21,860 nt of DNA from an uncultured Bacteroidales bacterium (lineage in GTDB: Bacteria > Bacteroidota > Bacteroidia > Bacteroidales > Bacteroidaceae), in assembly GCA_937914945.1 (NCBI GenBank), contig CALGJF010000028.1, positions 1-21,860 of the forward strand, given 5' to 3'. The notes beneath the pieces are model-generated. The model was not told where the DNA came from. It ran no database searches and was given only the letters and a program-made list of their open reading frames with translations. Positions 15,033-21,860 of this stretch are shown one piece after another; positions within the stretch are counted from its first letter, which is position 1, and each line of letters starts with the position of its first letter. The position numbers and the translations under genes are program-made.

Positions 15033-15935
15033 TTAGAAACAGTTCATCAAGCGACGCTTCACTGCCTCGGTATCGAGCAATATTTTTATAAATTCCCTTG
15101 CCGATGCCTTTTGATATGCCCCACGCAGACTTAACAATGATGCTTGCATAACATTGTTCGGTTCGTTAATATGAACTGCCTTGAAGCGTGTATTACCGAA
15201 AACCGCCGATGTGGATAATATTGTTGCATAATTGCCCGTAGCCACCACCTGCAACAATATATTTGTTTCGTTCAGTTCAAGCCGCGACGATAGTTCAAAG
15301 TCCTTGCCTTCCATAAGTTTATCGAGCATGCTACGCGCCTGCAACCCCACCGATGGCAGCACCAAGTTGTATTTTTGCAGTTCGTGCAGTTCAACGCAAG
15401 AACGCTTTGCAAGCGGGTGCGCGTTATCTACCACCACTGCCAAGGTGTTATCGAACAACGGCATAGCCTCGATATCGGGCGACTCCATAAGCGGTTTGTA
15501 CGATAGCACAAAATCGAGTTTGCGGGCACGCAACAATTCCTGCAGTTCAGCCATGGTTTTGTAATATATCTCCAATTTGATTCCGGGGTACAAATGCATG
15601 AAACACATAAGCCCCTCGGTAAGCACGGTGTTAAGGCTGTATGTTACTCCCACACGCAATGTACCGGTTTTCACATGTTGCAGGTCGTAGAGGCGCTGCA
15701 CTCCATCCTCGGCATCCTGTATGGTGCGCCTGGCAAATGGTAGAAACTCCTCGCCTGCCTCGGTTAGTGAGATATGTCTGCTGTTACGCAGAAAAAGTGT
15801 AAACCCAAGTTCACATTCTAGTTGCTTTATCTGTTGCGACAGAGTACTCTGCGTTATAAACAGATGTTTGGCAGCCTCGGAGAAATTGAGATATTCGGCA
15901 CTCTTTACAAAATATTTCAGTTGTCGTAATTCCAT
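15033..15935 (-). CDS. LysR-family transcriptional regulator
   Basis: This 300-residue protein has the LysR N-terminal winged helix-turn-helix (residues 1-60: MELRQLKYFVKSAEYLNFSE, then AAKHLFITQSTLSQQIKQLE) and the effector-binding domain from about 90 on (TGTLRVGVTYSLN). The domain resembles the CynR/CysB-type periplasmic-binding-protein fold. The ligand is unknown. It lies between the DASS transporter and the thioesterase, all on one strand, so these two neighbours are the first candidates for its targets. A TATCTTCG box sits 22 bases before its ATG, and an inverted-repeat hairpin lies just upstream of that. Confidence 0.93.
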   Translation of the reverse strand: MELRQLKYFVKSAEYLNFSEAAKHLFITQSTLSQQIKQLECELGFTLFLRNSRHISLTEAGEEFLPFARRTIQDAEDGVQRLYDLQHVKTGTLRVGVTYSLNTVLTEGLMCFMHLYPGIKLEIYYKTMAELQELLRARKLDFVLSYKPLMESPDIEAMPLFDNTLAVVVDNAHPLAKRSCVELHELQKYNLVLPSVGLQARSMLDKLMEGKDFELSSRLELNETNILLQVVATGNYATILSTSAVFGNTRFKAVHINEPNNVMQASLLSLRGAYQKASAREFIKILLDTEAVKRRLMNCF

Positions 15936-15956
15936 CGAACAATCATTTGGCAGATG

Positions 15957-15964
15957 CGAAGATA
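15957..15964 (-). promoter_or_regulatory. candidate LysR-gene promoter (TATCTTCG)
   Basis: On the minus strand TATCTTCG lies 21 bases before the ATG at 15935. Its -33 region would fall inside the hairpin at 15970-16022, so the hairpin DNA may double as a regulator site. Confidence 0.5.
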
Positions 15965-15969
15965 AGAAA

Positions 15970-16022
15970 TCCGGCTCACATAATGGTTATATTATTCAAA
16001 AATTAACCATCAGCGAGCCGGA
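15970..16022 (-). terminator. two-part hairpin after the DASS gene, possible terminator/operator
   Basis: The outer stem TCCGGCTC/GAGCCGGA (15970-15977 with 16015-16022) and inner stem ATGGTTA/TAACCAT (15983-15989 with 16004-16010) are separated by an internal loop of five and four bases. On the minus strand it is followed by TTTCTTAT, a modest terminator tail. It lies 30 bases after the DASS stop and directly upstream of the LysR promoter box. Confidence 0.55.
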
Positions 16023-16052
16023 AGTGTTATTTAGGAATAAATTCTGTACCTT

Positions 16053-17549
16053 TTAGAAACCAATGAAGATAAGCATTCCATATCCAAGCACAAGTCCCAA
16101 AAGACCTATGATTATACCAACAGTCATCATATCCTTCTGCTCAATGAAACCTGTTGAGTGAGCAATGGCATTGGGAGGAGTACTGATGGGAAGAATCATT
16201 GATACCGATGATGCAATGGCGATACCAACCAACATAGCCTGAGGACCGCCAACGCCATCGAGTGCGCTGCCAAGACCGCTTGCTACCACACCAAGCACGG
16301 GAACCAGCAACGATGTTGCAGCCGAGTGTGAGATAAAGTTAGAGAAACCAAAGCAAATGACACCGGCAAGAATCATAACCATTACAGGCGAGAATCTACT
16401 GAATGGAACGGACCTAACAATGAGACTGCTCAAAGAGGCATCGCCACCATAGTTTAGTGCCACACCAAGGGCAAAACCACCGGCAACCATCCACAGCACG
16501 CTCCAGTTGATTTCCTCAAGGTCGCGACGTGTAAGAATACCTGTTGCACAGAAAATGGCAATAGGAATCATAGCCACCACATTGGTGTCGATACCCCACA
16601 TATCGGTACCGAACATCCACATGAAGATTGTGAGAATAAAGGCTATTACAACCGACCATGTCTGGTAGTTCCAATTAATCTCGCCCTCAATCTCTATTTT
16701 AATATTCTTCTGTTTGAAGGGGAAGAGGAAACGGAGCAATATCCATGCAAGAACAAGCAGCACGATAACAAAGGGAGCCATCTTTAGAGTCCAATCCACA
16801 AAGCTGATACCCATACCCTGCGATGCAAGATAATCAAGGGCAATCATGTTGGGAGGGGTACCTATGGGAGTCATCATACCACCAAGATTGGCACCTACGG
16901 GGATTGCAAGTGCAAGCGCAATACGGCCCTTGCCATCGGCAGGCAGCGAACGCAACACGGGGGTAAGGAACGCCAACATCATGGCAGCAGTGGCAGTGTT
17001 GCTCACAAATGCCGAAAATATGGCAGTAACGAACATGAATCCCAATAGCACAATCTCCGATTTTGTACCGAAAGGCTTAAGCAACACGCGGGCAAGAGCC
17101 ACATCGAGTTTAACCTTTGTAAGACCAATCGCAAGTACAAAACCACCGATAAACAGCATGATGGTGGGGTTGGAGAAACAAGCGAAGATGCTCTTGAATG
17201 GAACAAGGCCCGATGTATCCTCGGGGCGGAGGAAACTGAATGCACTTGTCGATACAGTGAACAACATTGCTGTAACTACAATCATGGAGGTTACCCACGA
17301 AGGCATTGTTTCGGTGAGCCACATGAGGGCCGCAAACACAAACAAAGCAATGATACGCTGGTGAATCACGGTGAGCCCTTGGAGACCTAACTCATGAAAA
17401 GTCTCTGTTGGCAACAGTGCCACAACCATTGTTACAGCAGTAATGAGAATAAGTTTAAGCGTTGTCAGCGGCAACTTTCTCTCTCTTTTGTGGGATTTAT
17501 CTTTCTGAATCTTTTCCAGAATATTGAATCCCTGAAAATTTTTAAACAT
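16053..17549 (-). CDS. DASS (SLC13-type) sodium-coupled anion transporter
   Basis: This 498-residue inner-membrane protein is mostly hydrophobic with many transmembrane helices after a basic cytoplasmic N-terminus (about 1-30). It carries the two repeated signatures of the divalent anion:sodium symporter family: VSNTATAA (182-189, the SNT sodium/carboxylate motif) with TPIGTPPN (227-234), and SNFISHSAAT (403-412) with PISTPPNAI (454-462). Family members import dicarboxylates such as succinate and fumarate, or citrate or sulfate, with Na+. The substrate here is not determinable from these motifs. The second half has an SNF...SAAT variant rather than a plain SNT. The adjacent LysR gene may control it. 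Its promoter region contains an inverted repeat. Confidence 0.92.
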   Translation of the reverse strand: MFKNFQGFNILEKIQKDKSHKRERKLPLTTLKLILITAVTMVVALLPTETFHELGLQGLTVIHQRIIALFVFAALMWLTETMPSWVTSMIVVTAMLFTVSTSAFSFLRPEDTSGLVPFKSIFACFSNPTIMLFIGGFVLAIGLTKVKLDVALARVLLKPFGTKSEIVLLGFMFVTAIFSAFVSNTATAAMMLAFLTPVLRSLPADGKGRIALALAIPVGANLGGMMTPIGTPPNMIALDYLASQGMGISFVDWTLKMAPFVIVLLVLAWILLRFLFPFKQKNIKIEIEGEINWNYQTWSVVIAFILTIFMWMFGTDMWGIDTNVVAMIPIAIFCATGILTRRDLEEINWSVLWMVAGGFALGVALNYGGDASLSSLIVRSVPFSRFSPVMVMILAGVICFGFSNFISHSAATSLLVPVLGVVASGLGSALDGVGGPQAMLVGIAIASSVSMILPISTPPNAIAHSTGFIEQKDMMTVGIIIGLLGLVLGYGMLIFIGF

Positions 17550-17629
17550 AAATCAAATATTTTAGTTAGTTAATTATTTAATTATTCCTAATCAGTTTAT
17601 CATTTATGTAAATTTCAGGCGTTACCCCA

Positions 17630-17656
17630 ATCGAGCAATATTGGTATTTGCTCAAT
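17630..17656. promoter_or_regulatory. inverted repeat in the DASS leader, possible LysR operator
   Basis: ATCGAGCAA (17630-17638) and TTGCTCAAT (17648-17656) are inverted copies with one mismatch, spaced by nine bases. Read on the minus strand the repeat lies just downstream of the predicted DASS transcription start. Size and symmetry suit a dimeric regulator, and the nearest one encoded is the LysR protein. It could also act as an RNA hairpin in the leader. Confidence 0.4.
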
Positions 17657-17672
17657 ATCACAAACAATTCTG

Positions 17673-17680
17673 CAAAAATA
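17673..17680 (-). promoter_or_regulatory. candidate DASS-gene promoter (TATTTTTG)
   Basis: On the minus strand TATTTTTG, followed by CA, fits TAnnTTTG. It implies a leader of about 115 bases that includes the inverted repeat at 17630-17656. No -33 TTTG is seen. Confidence 0.4.
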
Positions 17681-17817
17681 ACACACTTTTTGTTTTATTC
17701 ACGTTTCTTCGATTCATTTTTTTTATTACAGCTATTGAAATAATCTATGAATAAGTGCAAAAATGCTCGAAACACTAAAAAACATTAAAAAGCCACCTAT
17801 TATATATATATAATCAC

Positions 17818-17825
17818 TATCTTTG
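17818..17825 (+). promoter_or_regulatory. candidate fabD-operon promoter (TATCTTTG)
   Basis: TATCTTTG followed by CA is the closest match to the Bacteroidota -7 consensus in the window. It lies 42 bases before the fabD ATG. A 16-bp AT palindrome (17799-17814) occupies the spacer where the -33 to -7 gap would be. Confidence 0.6.
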
Positions 17826-17867
17826 CAAAATATACGAGAACAAAATCAGTAAGAAAAACATTTATAT

Positions 17868-18767
17868 ATGAAAGCATTTGTATTTCCCGGACAGGGAGCA
17901 CAATCGACAGGCATGGGAAAGGAGCTATACGAGAGCAATCCCATAGCAAAGGAACTTTTCGAGAAAGCAAACGAAATTTTAGGATTCAGAATAACCGATA
18001 TAATGTTTGAAGGAAGCGACGAGGAACTGAAACAGACCAAGGTTACACAGCCGGCTGTATTCATACACTCGGTTGTTTCGGCTCTTGCCATGGGCGAAGA
18101 GTTTGCACCCGAAATGGTGGCAGGCCATTCGTTAGGCGAGTTCTCGGCGCTCACTGCTGCCGGCGCGCTCACCTTTGAAGATGGTCTTAAATTGGTTTAT
18201 AAACGCGCACTTGCCATGCAAAAGGCTTGCGAAATGCAACAATCGACAATGGCTGCCATACTTGCCCTCACCGACGAACAGGTGGAAAACATCTGCGCCG
18301 AGGTAAGTGCCGGCGGCTGCACCGTGGTTGCAGCAAACTACAACTGCCCCGGGCAGGTGGTTATTTCGGGCAATGCCGAGGGTATAGCCAAGGCCTGCGA
18401 GGCTATGAAGGCTGCAGGAGCCAAGCGTGCATTGCCCCTTGCAGTGAGCGGTGCTTTCCACTCTCCCCTCATGCAACCTGCAAAAGAGGAGCTTGCTGCG
18501 GCAATAACAGCAACCACATTCAGCACCCCCAAGTGCCCTGTATATCAGAATGTGGATGCCAAGCCCCACACTTGCCCCGAGGAGATTAAGCAAAACCTGA
18601 TTGCACAGCTCACATCGCCCGTGCGCTGGACCGCATCGGTACAACAGATGATTGCCGACGGTGCTACATCCTTCACAGAGTGTGGCCCCGGTGCCGTGTT
18701 ACAAGGAATGATAAAGAAAATTGCACCTGCTGCGGGTGCCGAAAACATAGAACTATGTCACGCATAA
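17868..18767 (+). CDS. fabD: malonyl-CoA:ACP transacylase
   Basis: FabD moves malonate from CoA to acyl carrier protein, supplying the extender for type II fatty-acid synthesis in the cytoplasm. The 299-residue protein shows every landmark: FPGQGAQ (6-12), the nucleophile GHSLGEFSA with S88 (86-94), the malonate-binding Arg R113 (YKRALAMQ) and the catalytic His H198 (GAFHSPLM). The NxxGQVVISG stretch is typical. The length is normal. It is the first gene of a four-gene operon and overlaps the next gene by 13 bases. Elsewhere fabD is often beside fabH or fabG; here those are not in the window. Confidence 0.97.
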   Translation: MKAFVFPGQGAQSTGMGKELYESNPIAKELFEKANEILGFRITDIMFEGSDEELKQTKVTQPAVFIHSVVSALAMGEEFAPEMVAGHSLGEFSALTAAGALTFEDGLKLVYKRALAMQKACEMQQSTMAAILALTDEQVENICAEVSAGGCTVVAANYNCPGQVVISGNAEGIAKACEAMKAAGAKRALPLAVSGAFHSPLMQPAKEELAAAITATTFSTPKCPVYQNVDAKPHTCPEEIKQNLIAQLTSPVRWTASVQQMIADGATSFTECGPGAVLQGMIKKIAPAAGAENIELCHA

Positions 18768-20440
18768 TTATATATCAACTACTGCCCCGCCTTTTTGGCA
18801 ACAGCAATGCAAACTGCGTTGCCGGTGGCACAATAGAACAGAATGGTTGCGGTAAATTCAACGATATCACCACAAAGGCTCTGCGTGCCATACGCGACCT
18901 TGGAGTTACCCATGTGTGGTACACCGGTATCATAGAACACACCACCCGCACCGATTACAGCAAGTATGGCATCGAGAGCACCCACCCTGCCACCGTTAAG
19001 GGCGAGGCCGGCTCGCCTTACGCCATCAAAGACTACTACGATTGCGACCCCGACCTTGCTGTAAACGTGGAGAAACGCCGCGATGAGTTCCGCGACCTTG
19101 TTGCCCGCACCCACAAAGCCGGTATGAAGGTTATTATGGACTTTATCCCCAACCACGTAGCACGCCATTACAAGAGCGACAACCGCCCTGCCGGTACATA
19201 CGACTTTGGCGAGCACGACGACAAGGGAGCATTCTTTATGGGGCACAACAACTTTTACTACCTGGGTGAACAGTCATACGGCTGCAACATCGACGCACAG
19301 GATTGCGCCCCCGAGCCATACAACGAGACACCCTTGCGTGCAACAGGTAACGACTGTTTCGGCAGCCCATCGCGCAACGATTGGTACGACACCGTAAAGC
19401 TCAACTACGGCATCGACTACCGCGGCGGCTACCGCCAATTCTCTCCCGTGCCCAACACATGGGTGAAGATGCTTAAGATTTTGCAGTATTGGGCAAAGCA
19501 AGGTGTCGATGGATTCCGTTGCGACATGATTGAGATGACCCCCGTGGAGTTCTGGCAATGGGCACTCCCCAAGATTAAAGCCGAGTATCCCGAAATGATT
19601 TTCATAGGCGAGATATACCAGCCCCACATTTACCGCACCTTTATTAAAGATGGTTGTTTTGACTATCTCTACGACAAAGTGGGCCTCTACGACACACTTA
19701 AAGCGGTAATGAGCGGGCAGACATCGGCAAGCAGCATCACATACACCTTGCAACAGACAGCCGACATTCGCCGTAACATGCTCACCTTCCTTGAGAACCA
19801 CGACGAGCAGCGCATAGCATCGGATTTCTTTGCAACCAAGGCCGAACGCGCCCTTGCAGCGCTCATTGTTTCGGTAGCCATAGGCAAGCAACCGTTCATG
19901 CTCTATGCCGGCCAGGAACTTGGCGAGCGTGGCATGGACAAAGAGGGATACAGCGGAGTGGATGGCCGCACAACAATTTTCGACTATTGGAGCGTAGATA
20001 CACTGCGCCGCTGGAAGGGCGACGGCAACTACGACACCACCCTGCTCACACCGCAGGAAAAGGAGTTGCAAGCCTTTCATGCCAAGCTATTGAAGCTGTG
20101 CAACAGCAGCGAGGCACTGCAAGAGGGCGAGTTCTACGACCTGCAATATGCCAACCCGTGGAGCGAAACATACAACAGCAACCACATATATTCATTCCTC
20201 AGAGGCAGCAAGAAAGAACTGTTGCTGGTTGTAACCAATTTCAGCGATACCGCACGCCACTGCGAGGTTACAATACCCGAGGAGGCATACGCATACTTTG
20301 GACTGTCGAGCAGCAATAAAAAGGTAAAAGCCACCGACTTGCTCACAGGCGAGGAGTTGAGCATCATGCTAAACTCGGCAGAGAAGGTTGCCGTAACCGT
20401 TCCGGCCAACAATGGAGTAATAATTAAAATAAACAAATAA
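18755..20440 (+). CDS. cytoplasmic GH13 alpha-amylase-family glycosidase
   Basis: This 561-residue (beta/alpha)8 glycoside hydrolase has the four conserved GH13 regions: DFIPNH (129-134), GFRCDMIE with nucleophile D257 (253-260), FIGEIY with acid/base E286 (283-288) and FLENHD with D350 (345-350). A C-terminal beta domain follows (about 470-561). It should act on alpha-glucans such as glycogen or maltodextrin; the exact linkage is unclear. No signal peptide is present, so unlike SusG it should work inside the cell. The frame is open upstream, but the ATG at 18755 gives the expected start (MSRIIIYQLLPRLFGN) and overlaps the end of fabD by 13 bases, suggesting translational coupling. The next gene begins one base after its stop. 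Confidence 0.9.
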   Translation: MSRIIIYQLLPRLFGNSNANCVAGGTIEQNGCGKFNDITTKALRAIRDLGVTHVWYTGIIEHTTRTDYSKYGIESTHPATVKGEAGSPYAIKDYYDCDPDLAVNVEKRRDEFRDLVARTHKAGMKVIMDFIPNHVARHYKSDNRPAGTYDFGEHDDKGAFFMGHNNFYYLGEQSYGCNIDAQDCAPEPYNETPLRATGNDCFGSPSRNDWYDTVKLNYGIDYRGGYRQFSPVPNTWVKMLKILQYWAKQGVDGFRCDMIEMTPVEFWQWALPKIKAEYPEMIFIGEIYQPHIYRTFIKDGCFDYLYDKVGLYDTLKAVMSGQTSASSITYTLQQTADIRRNMLTFLENHDEQRIASDFFATKAERALAALIVSVAIGKQPFMLYAGQELGERGMDKEGYSGVDGRTTIFDYWSVDTLRRWKGDGNYDTTLLTPQEKELQAFHAKLLKLCNSSEALQEGEFYDLQYANPWSETYNSNHIYSFLRGSKKELLLVVTNFSDTARHCEVTIPEEAYAYFGLSSSNKKVKATDLLTGEELSIMLNSAEKVAVTVPANNGVIIKINK

Positions 20441-20441
20441 G

Positions 20442-21107
20442 ATGAAAAAGATTGTAACATTGGCAATGCTTGTTGTTGCCGCACTATTTGCAAACGCACA
20501 ATCAAAGCTCGATTATAAGACAATAAAGGATATCATTGACAACGAAAAGGCATATTACAACGATATTCTGAATATCTATTTGAACGACGACCCCTATATT
20601 CGTGTCGATGATTATGCACTGGTATATTACGGGCAATCGTTCCTCCCAAGCTACAACGGTGGCACCGACGACAACGAGGTTACACTTAAAAACCACGCGG
20701 CACAAGGCAAATTGATGGAGCAGTACGAGACTGCAAAAAAAATCCTTGAATATAACCCTGTCAGCCTCAATGCCCTCTTCTACGCATGGCGTGCATCTGA
20801 CGAGCTCATAAAGCCCGAGGAGGAGACAAATTCGTACTTAAAGAAGTACCTTGGCATACTCGATATGATTACCACTATTGGCGATGGGAAAAACACCGAT
20901 ACCCCGTTCCGCGTAATCTGCCCCGACGACCAGGACCACATCCTCTATGGCAAATTGGATGTTGAAACCGTTGTATCGCGCAGCCTCGATACACAATCGC
21001 TATGCAACATTATAACTATCGTGCCCACCGATAAATTTCCCTCGCGCAGCGTATATATCGATGTGAGCCGCTATCTGTCGCACACAGCAAAGAGCCAAAA
21101 CAGGTGA
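20442..21107 (+). CDS. secreted DUF4919 protein
   Basis: This 221-residue protein has a signal peptide (MKKIVTLAMLVVAALFANA, cleavage after ANA at 19, before Gln) and a mature domain I recognise as DUF4919, a Bacteroidota family of unknown function. The mature part is helical and rich in charged and aromatic residues (LDYKTIKDIIDNE, VYYGQSFLPSYNG, YLKKYLGILDMI). There is no lipobox Cys, so it should be periplasmic or secreted. It starts one base after the GH13 stop and ends with a GTGA overlap into mtgA, so it is made together with a glucan hydrolase and a peptidoglycan polymerase. I cannot assign a function. Confidence 0.85.
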   Translation: MKKIVTLAMLVVAALFANAQSKLDYKTIKDIIDNEKAYYNDILNIYLNDDPYIRVDDYALVYYGQSFLPSYNGGTDDNEVTLKNHAAQGKLMEQYETAKKILEYNPVSLNALFYAWRASDELIKPEEETNSYLKKYLGILDMITTIGDGKNTDTPFRVICPDDQDHILYGKLDVETVVSRSLDTQSLCNIITIVPTDKFPSRSVYIDVSRYLSHTAKSQNR

Positions 21108-21772
21108 AACGGATACTCAAAATAATAGGTATTGCTATGCTTGTATTAATAGTTGCAAGCATAGCAATAGTTATATTATATAAGTTCGTAAACCCGCCAT
21201 ACACGCCACTCATGCTGTCGCGCCATTGGAGCGAAGATGCACCCATACACTACGAGTGGACACCGCTGGAAGATATCACCCCCAACCTTGCACTTGCCGT
21301 GGTAGCATCGGAAGACAATCTCTTTACCACCCATTGCGGATTCGATTTTGAACAGATAAGATTGGCACGCGAAGCAGCCCGCAAAGGGAAGAAACTGCGA
21401 GGAGCAAGCACCATAAGCCAGCAGACTGCAAAAAATGTATTTCTGTGGAACGGCCGTTCGTGGTTGCGCAAGGGATTGGAGGCATACTTCACCGTGCTCA
21501 TAGAACTCATTTGGGGCAAGGAGCGCATAATGGAGGTATATCTCAATTGCATAGAGATGGGTAATGGCATATATGGTGCTGCGGCAGTTGCCAAACACCA
21601 TTTCAAGACCACACCGGCAAAACTTACCCGCGAGCAGTGCGCACTTATAGCCGCCAGCCTGCCCAACCCCCGCCGTTATAGTTCAAAAAGGCCATCGAAA
21701 CGCACTCTCAACCGACAGAAATCCATTCTAAAAAACATGAAAAATATTTGGAAGGTGGAATTTGATAAATAG
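21104..21772 (+). CDS. mtgA: monofunctional peptidoglycan glycosyltransferase (GT51)
   Basis: This polymerises lipid II into glycan strands at the outer face of the inner membrane. The 222-residue protein has one N-terminal transmembrane segment (about 5-27) and a GT51 domain: ASEDNLFTTH with catalytic E70, RGASTISQQTAKN (99-111), the GKERIMEVYLN segment (138-148) and the GIYGAAAVAKHHF region. There is no transpeptidase domain, and the length fits MtgA. Translation starts at a GTG (21104) that overlaps the preceding TGA stop (GTGA). An ATG alternative is not available near the start of the membrane segment. It is the last complete gene of the fabD operon. Confidence 0.93.
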   Translation: MKRILKIIGIAMLVLIVASIAIVILYKFVNPPYTPLMLSRHWSEDAPIHYEWTPLEDITPNLALAVVASEDNLFTTHCGFDFEQIRLAREAARKGKKLRGASTISQQTAKNVFLWNGRSWLRKGLEAYFTVLIELIWGKERIMEVYLNCIEMGNGIYGAAAVAKHHFKTTPAKLTREQCALIAASLPNPRRYSSKRPSKRTLNRQKSILKNMKNIWKVEFDK

Positions 21773-21810
21773 AACAAGCAGAATTATGGTCATTGGCTCG
21801 TTTTACTGTT

Positions 21811-21860
21811 GGCCACCCGCGTGGCACAAACTCGGTCTGTGCTTCACGCGACCTATGGCC
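21811..21860. other. nested imperfect hairpin at the right edge, nature unknown
   Basis: GGCCA (21811-21815) can pair with TGGCC (21856-21860). Inside it, CGCGTG (21818-21823) pairs with CACGCG (21845-21850) and GCACA (21824-21828) with TGTGC (21838-21842), around a nine-base loop. The composition differs from the AT-rich spacer just before it. It could be a terminator stem, a leader element or the start of a structured RNA gene. A 25-codon frame from an ATG at 21786 also runs off the edge but looks unlike a protein. Confidence 0.35.

Larger units (their letters stand above)
17550..17867. other. DASS-fabD divergent intergenic region
   Basis: This 318-bp AT-rich non-coding region has a minus-strand -7 box for the DASS gene (17673-17680), an inverted repeat inside its leader (17630-17656), a 16-bp AT palindrome (17799-17814) and a plus-strand -7 box for fabD (17818-17825). 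I see no gene or known RNA. Confidence 0.6.

Noticed and set aside
18680..18754. Longer start for the GH13 enzyme
   Set aside because: The added residues lie inside fabD in another frame and are Cys/Arg-rich; GH13 homologues begin near the IIYQLLPRLFGN segment.
21786..21860. 25-codon ORF at the right edge
   Set aside because: Its Trp/Cys/Pro-rich translation and lack of a ribosome-binding site argue against coding, although the window ends before this can be settled.

Overview
The window looks like ordinary chromosome from a member of the Bacteroidales (Bacteroidota). Three things point there. Many genes have a box of the Bacteroidota -7 type (TAnnTTTG, here often TATCTTCG or TATCTTTG) just upstream. 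Shine-Dalgarno sequences are mostly weak or absent. The gene families present (DUF4301, DUF4919, DUF1573, a long HtpG, a monofunctional long RSH) are typical of that phylum. I cannot name the genus. I see no rRNA, tRNA, CRISPR array, insertion sequence or prophage.

Layout, left to right. Positions 1-274 hold no secure gene, only two hairpins, one of them a near-ideal intrinsic terminator. On the minus strand aspS (aspartyl-tRNA synthetase, 439-2202) is followed, with a one-base TAATG overlap, by a 54-codon gene for a basic single-pass membrane protein (275-439). A divergent promoter region (2203-2538) separates aspS from two plus-strand protein-quality genes, clpC (2539-5061) and htpG (5253-7301), each followed by a terminator hairpin. 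A GNAT acetyltransferase (7373-7906) and a gamma-type carbonic anhydrase-like protein (7920-8432) form a short plus-strand unit. This unit converges on a minus-strand AraC-type regulator (8583-9428).

The 9429-9792 gap is rich in structure: a minus-strand terminator hairpin preceded by a promoter-like box, and a 42-bp perfect palindrome. Next come a minus-strand DUF4301 protein resembling nucleotide-sugar pyrophosphorylases (9793-11307) and a divergent RelA/SpoT homologue (11500-13710). The RelA/SpoT homologue keeps its (p)ppGpp synthetase residues but has lost the hydrolase residues. A secreted DUF1573 protein (13779-14207) follows and converges, over a 40-bp palindromic terminator, on a minus-strand acyl-ACP thioesterase. 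That thioesterase appears to be co-transcribed with a LysR regulator and lies beyond a DASS-family carboxylate/sulfate transporter.

The right end is a tightly packed plus-strand operon: fabD, a cytoplasmic GH13 alpha-amylase-like enzyme, a secreted DUF4919 protein and a monofunctional peptidoglycan glycosyltransferase (mtgA). Neighbouring genes overlap or nearly touch. It joins initiation of fatty-acid synthesis, intracellular alpha-glucan breakdown and envelope growth. The last 50 bases form a nested imperfect hairpin of unknown nature, cut by the window edge.

I found no clear new defence or mobile system. The most useful leads are the small aspS-linked membrane protein with an unusually perfect Shine-Dalgarno, the hydrolase-dead RSH, the DUF4301 protein, the structured 9429-9792 intergenic region, and the mixed fabD-GH13-DUF4919-mtgA operon.
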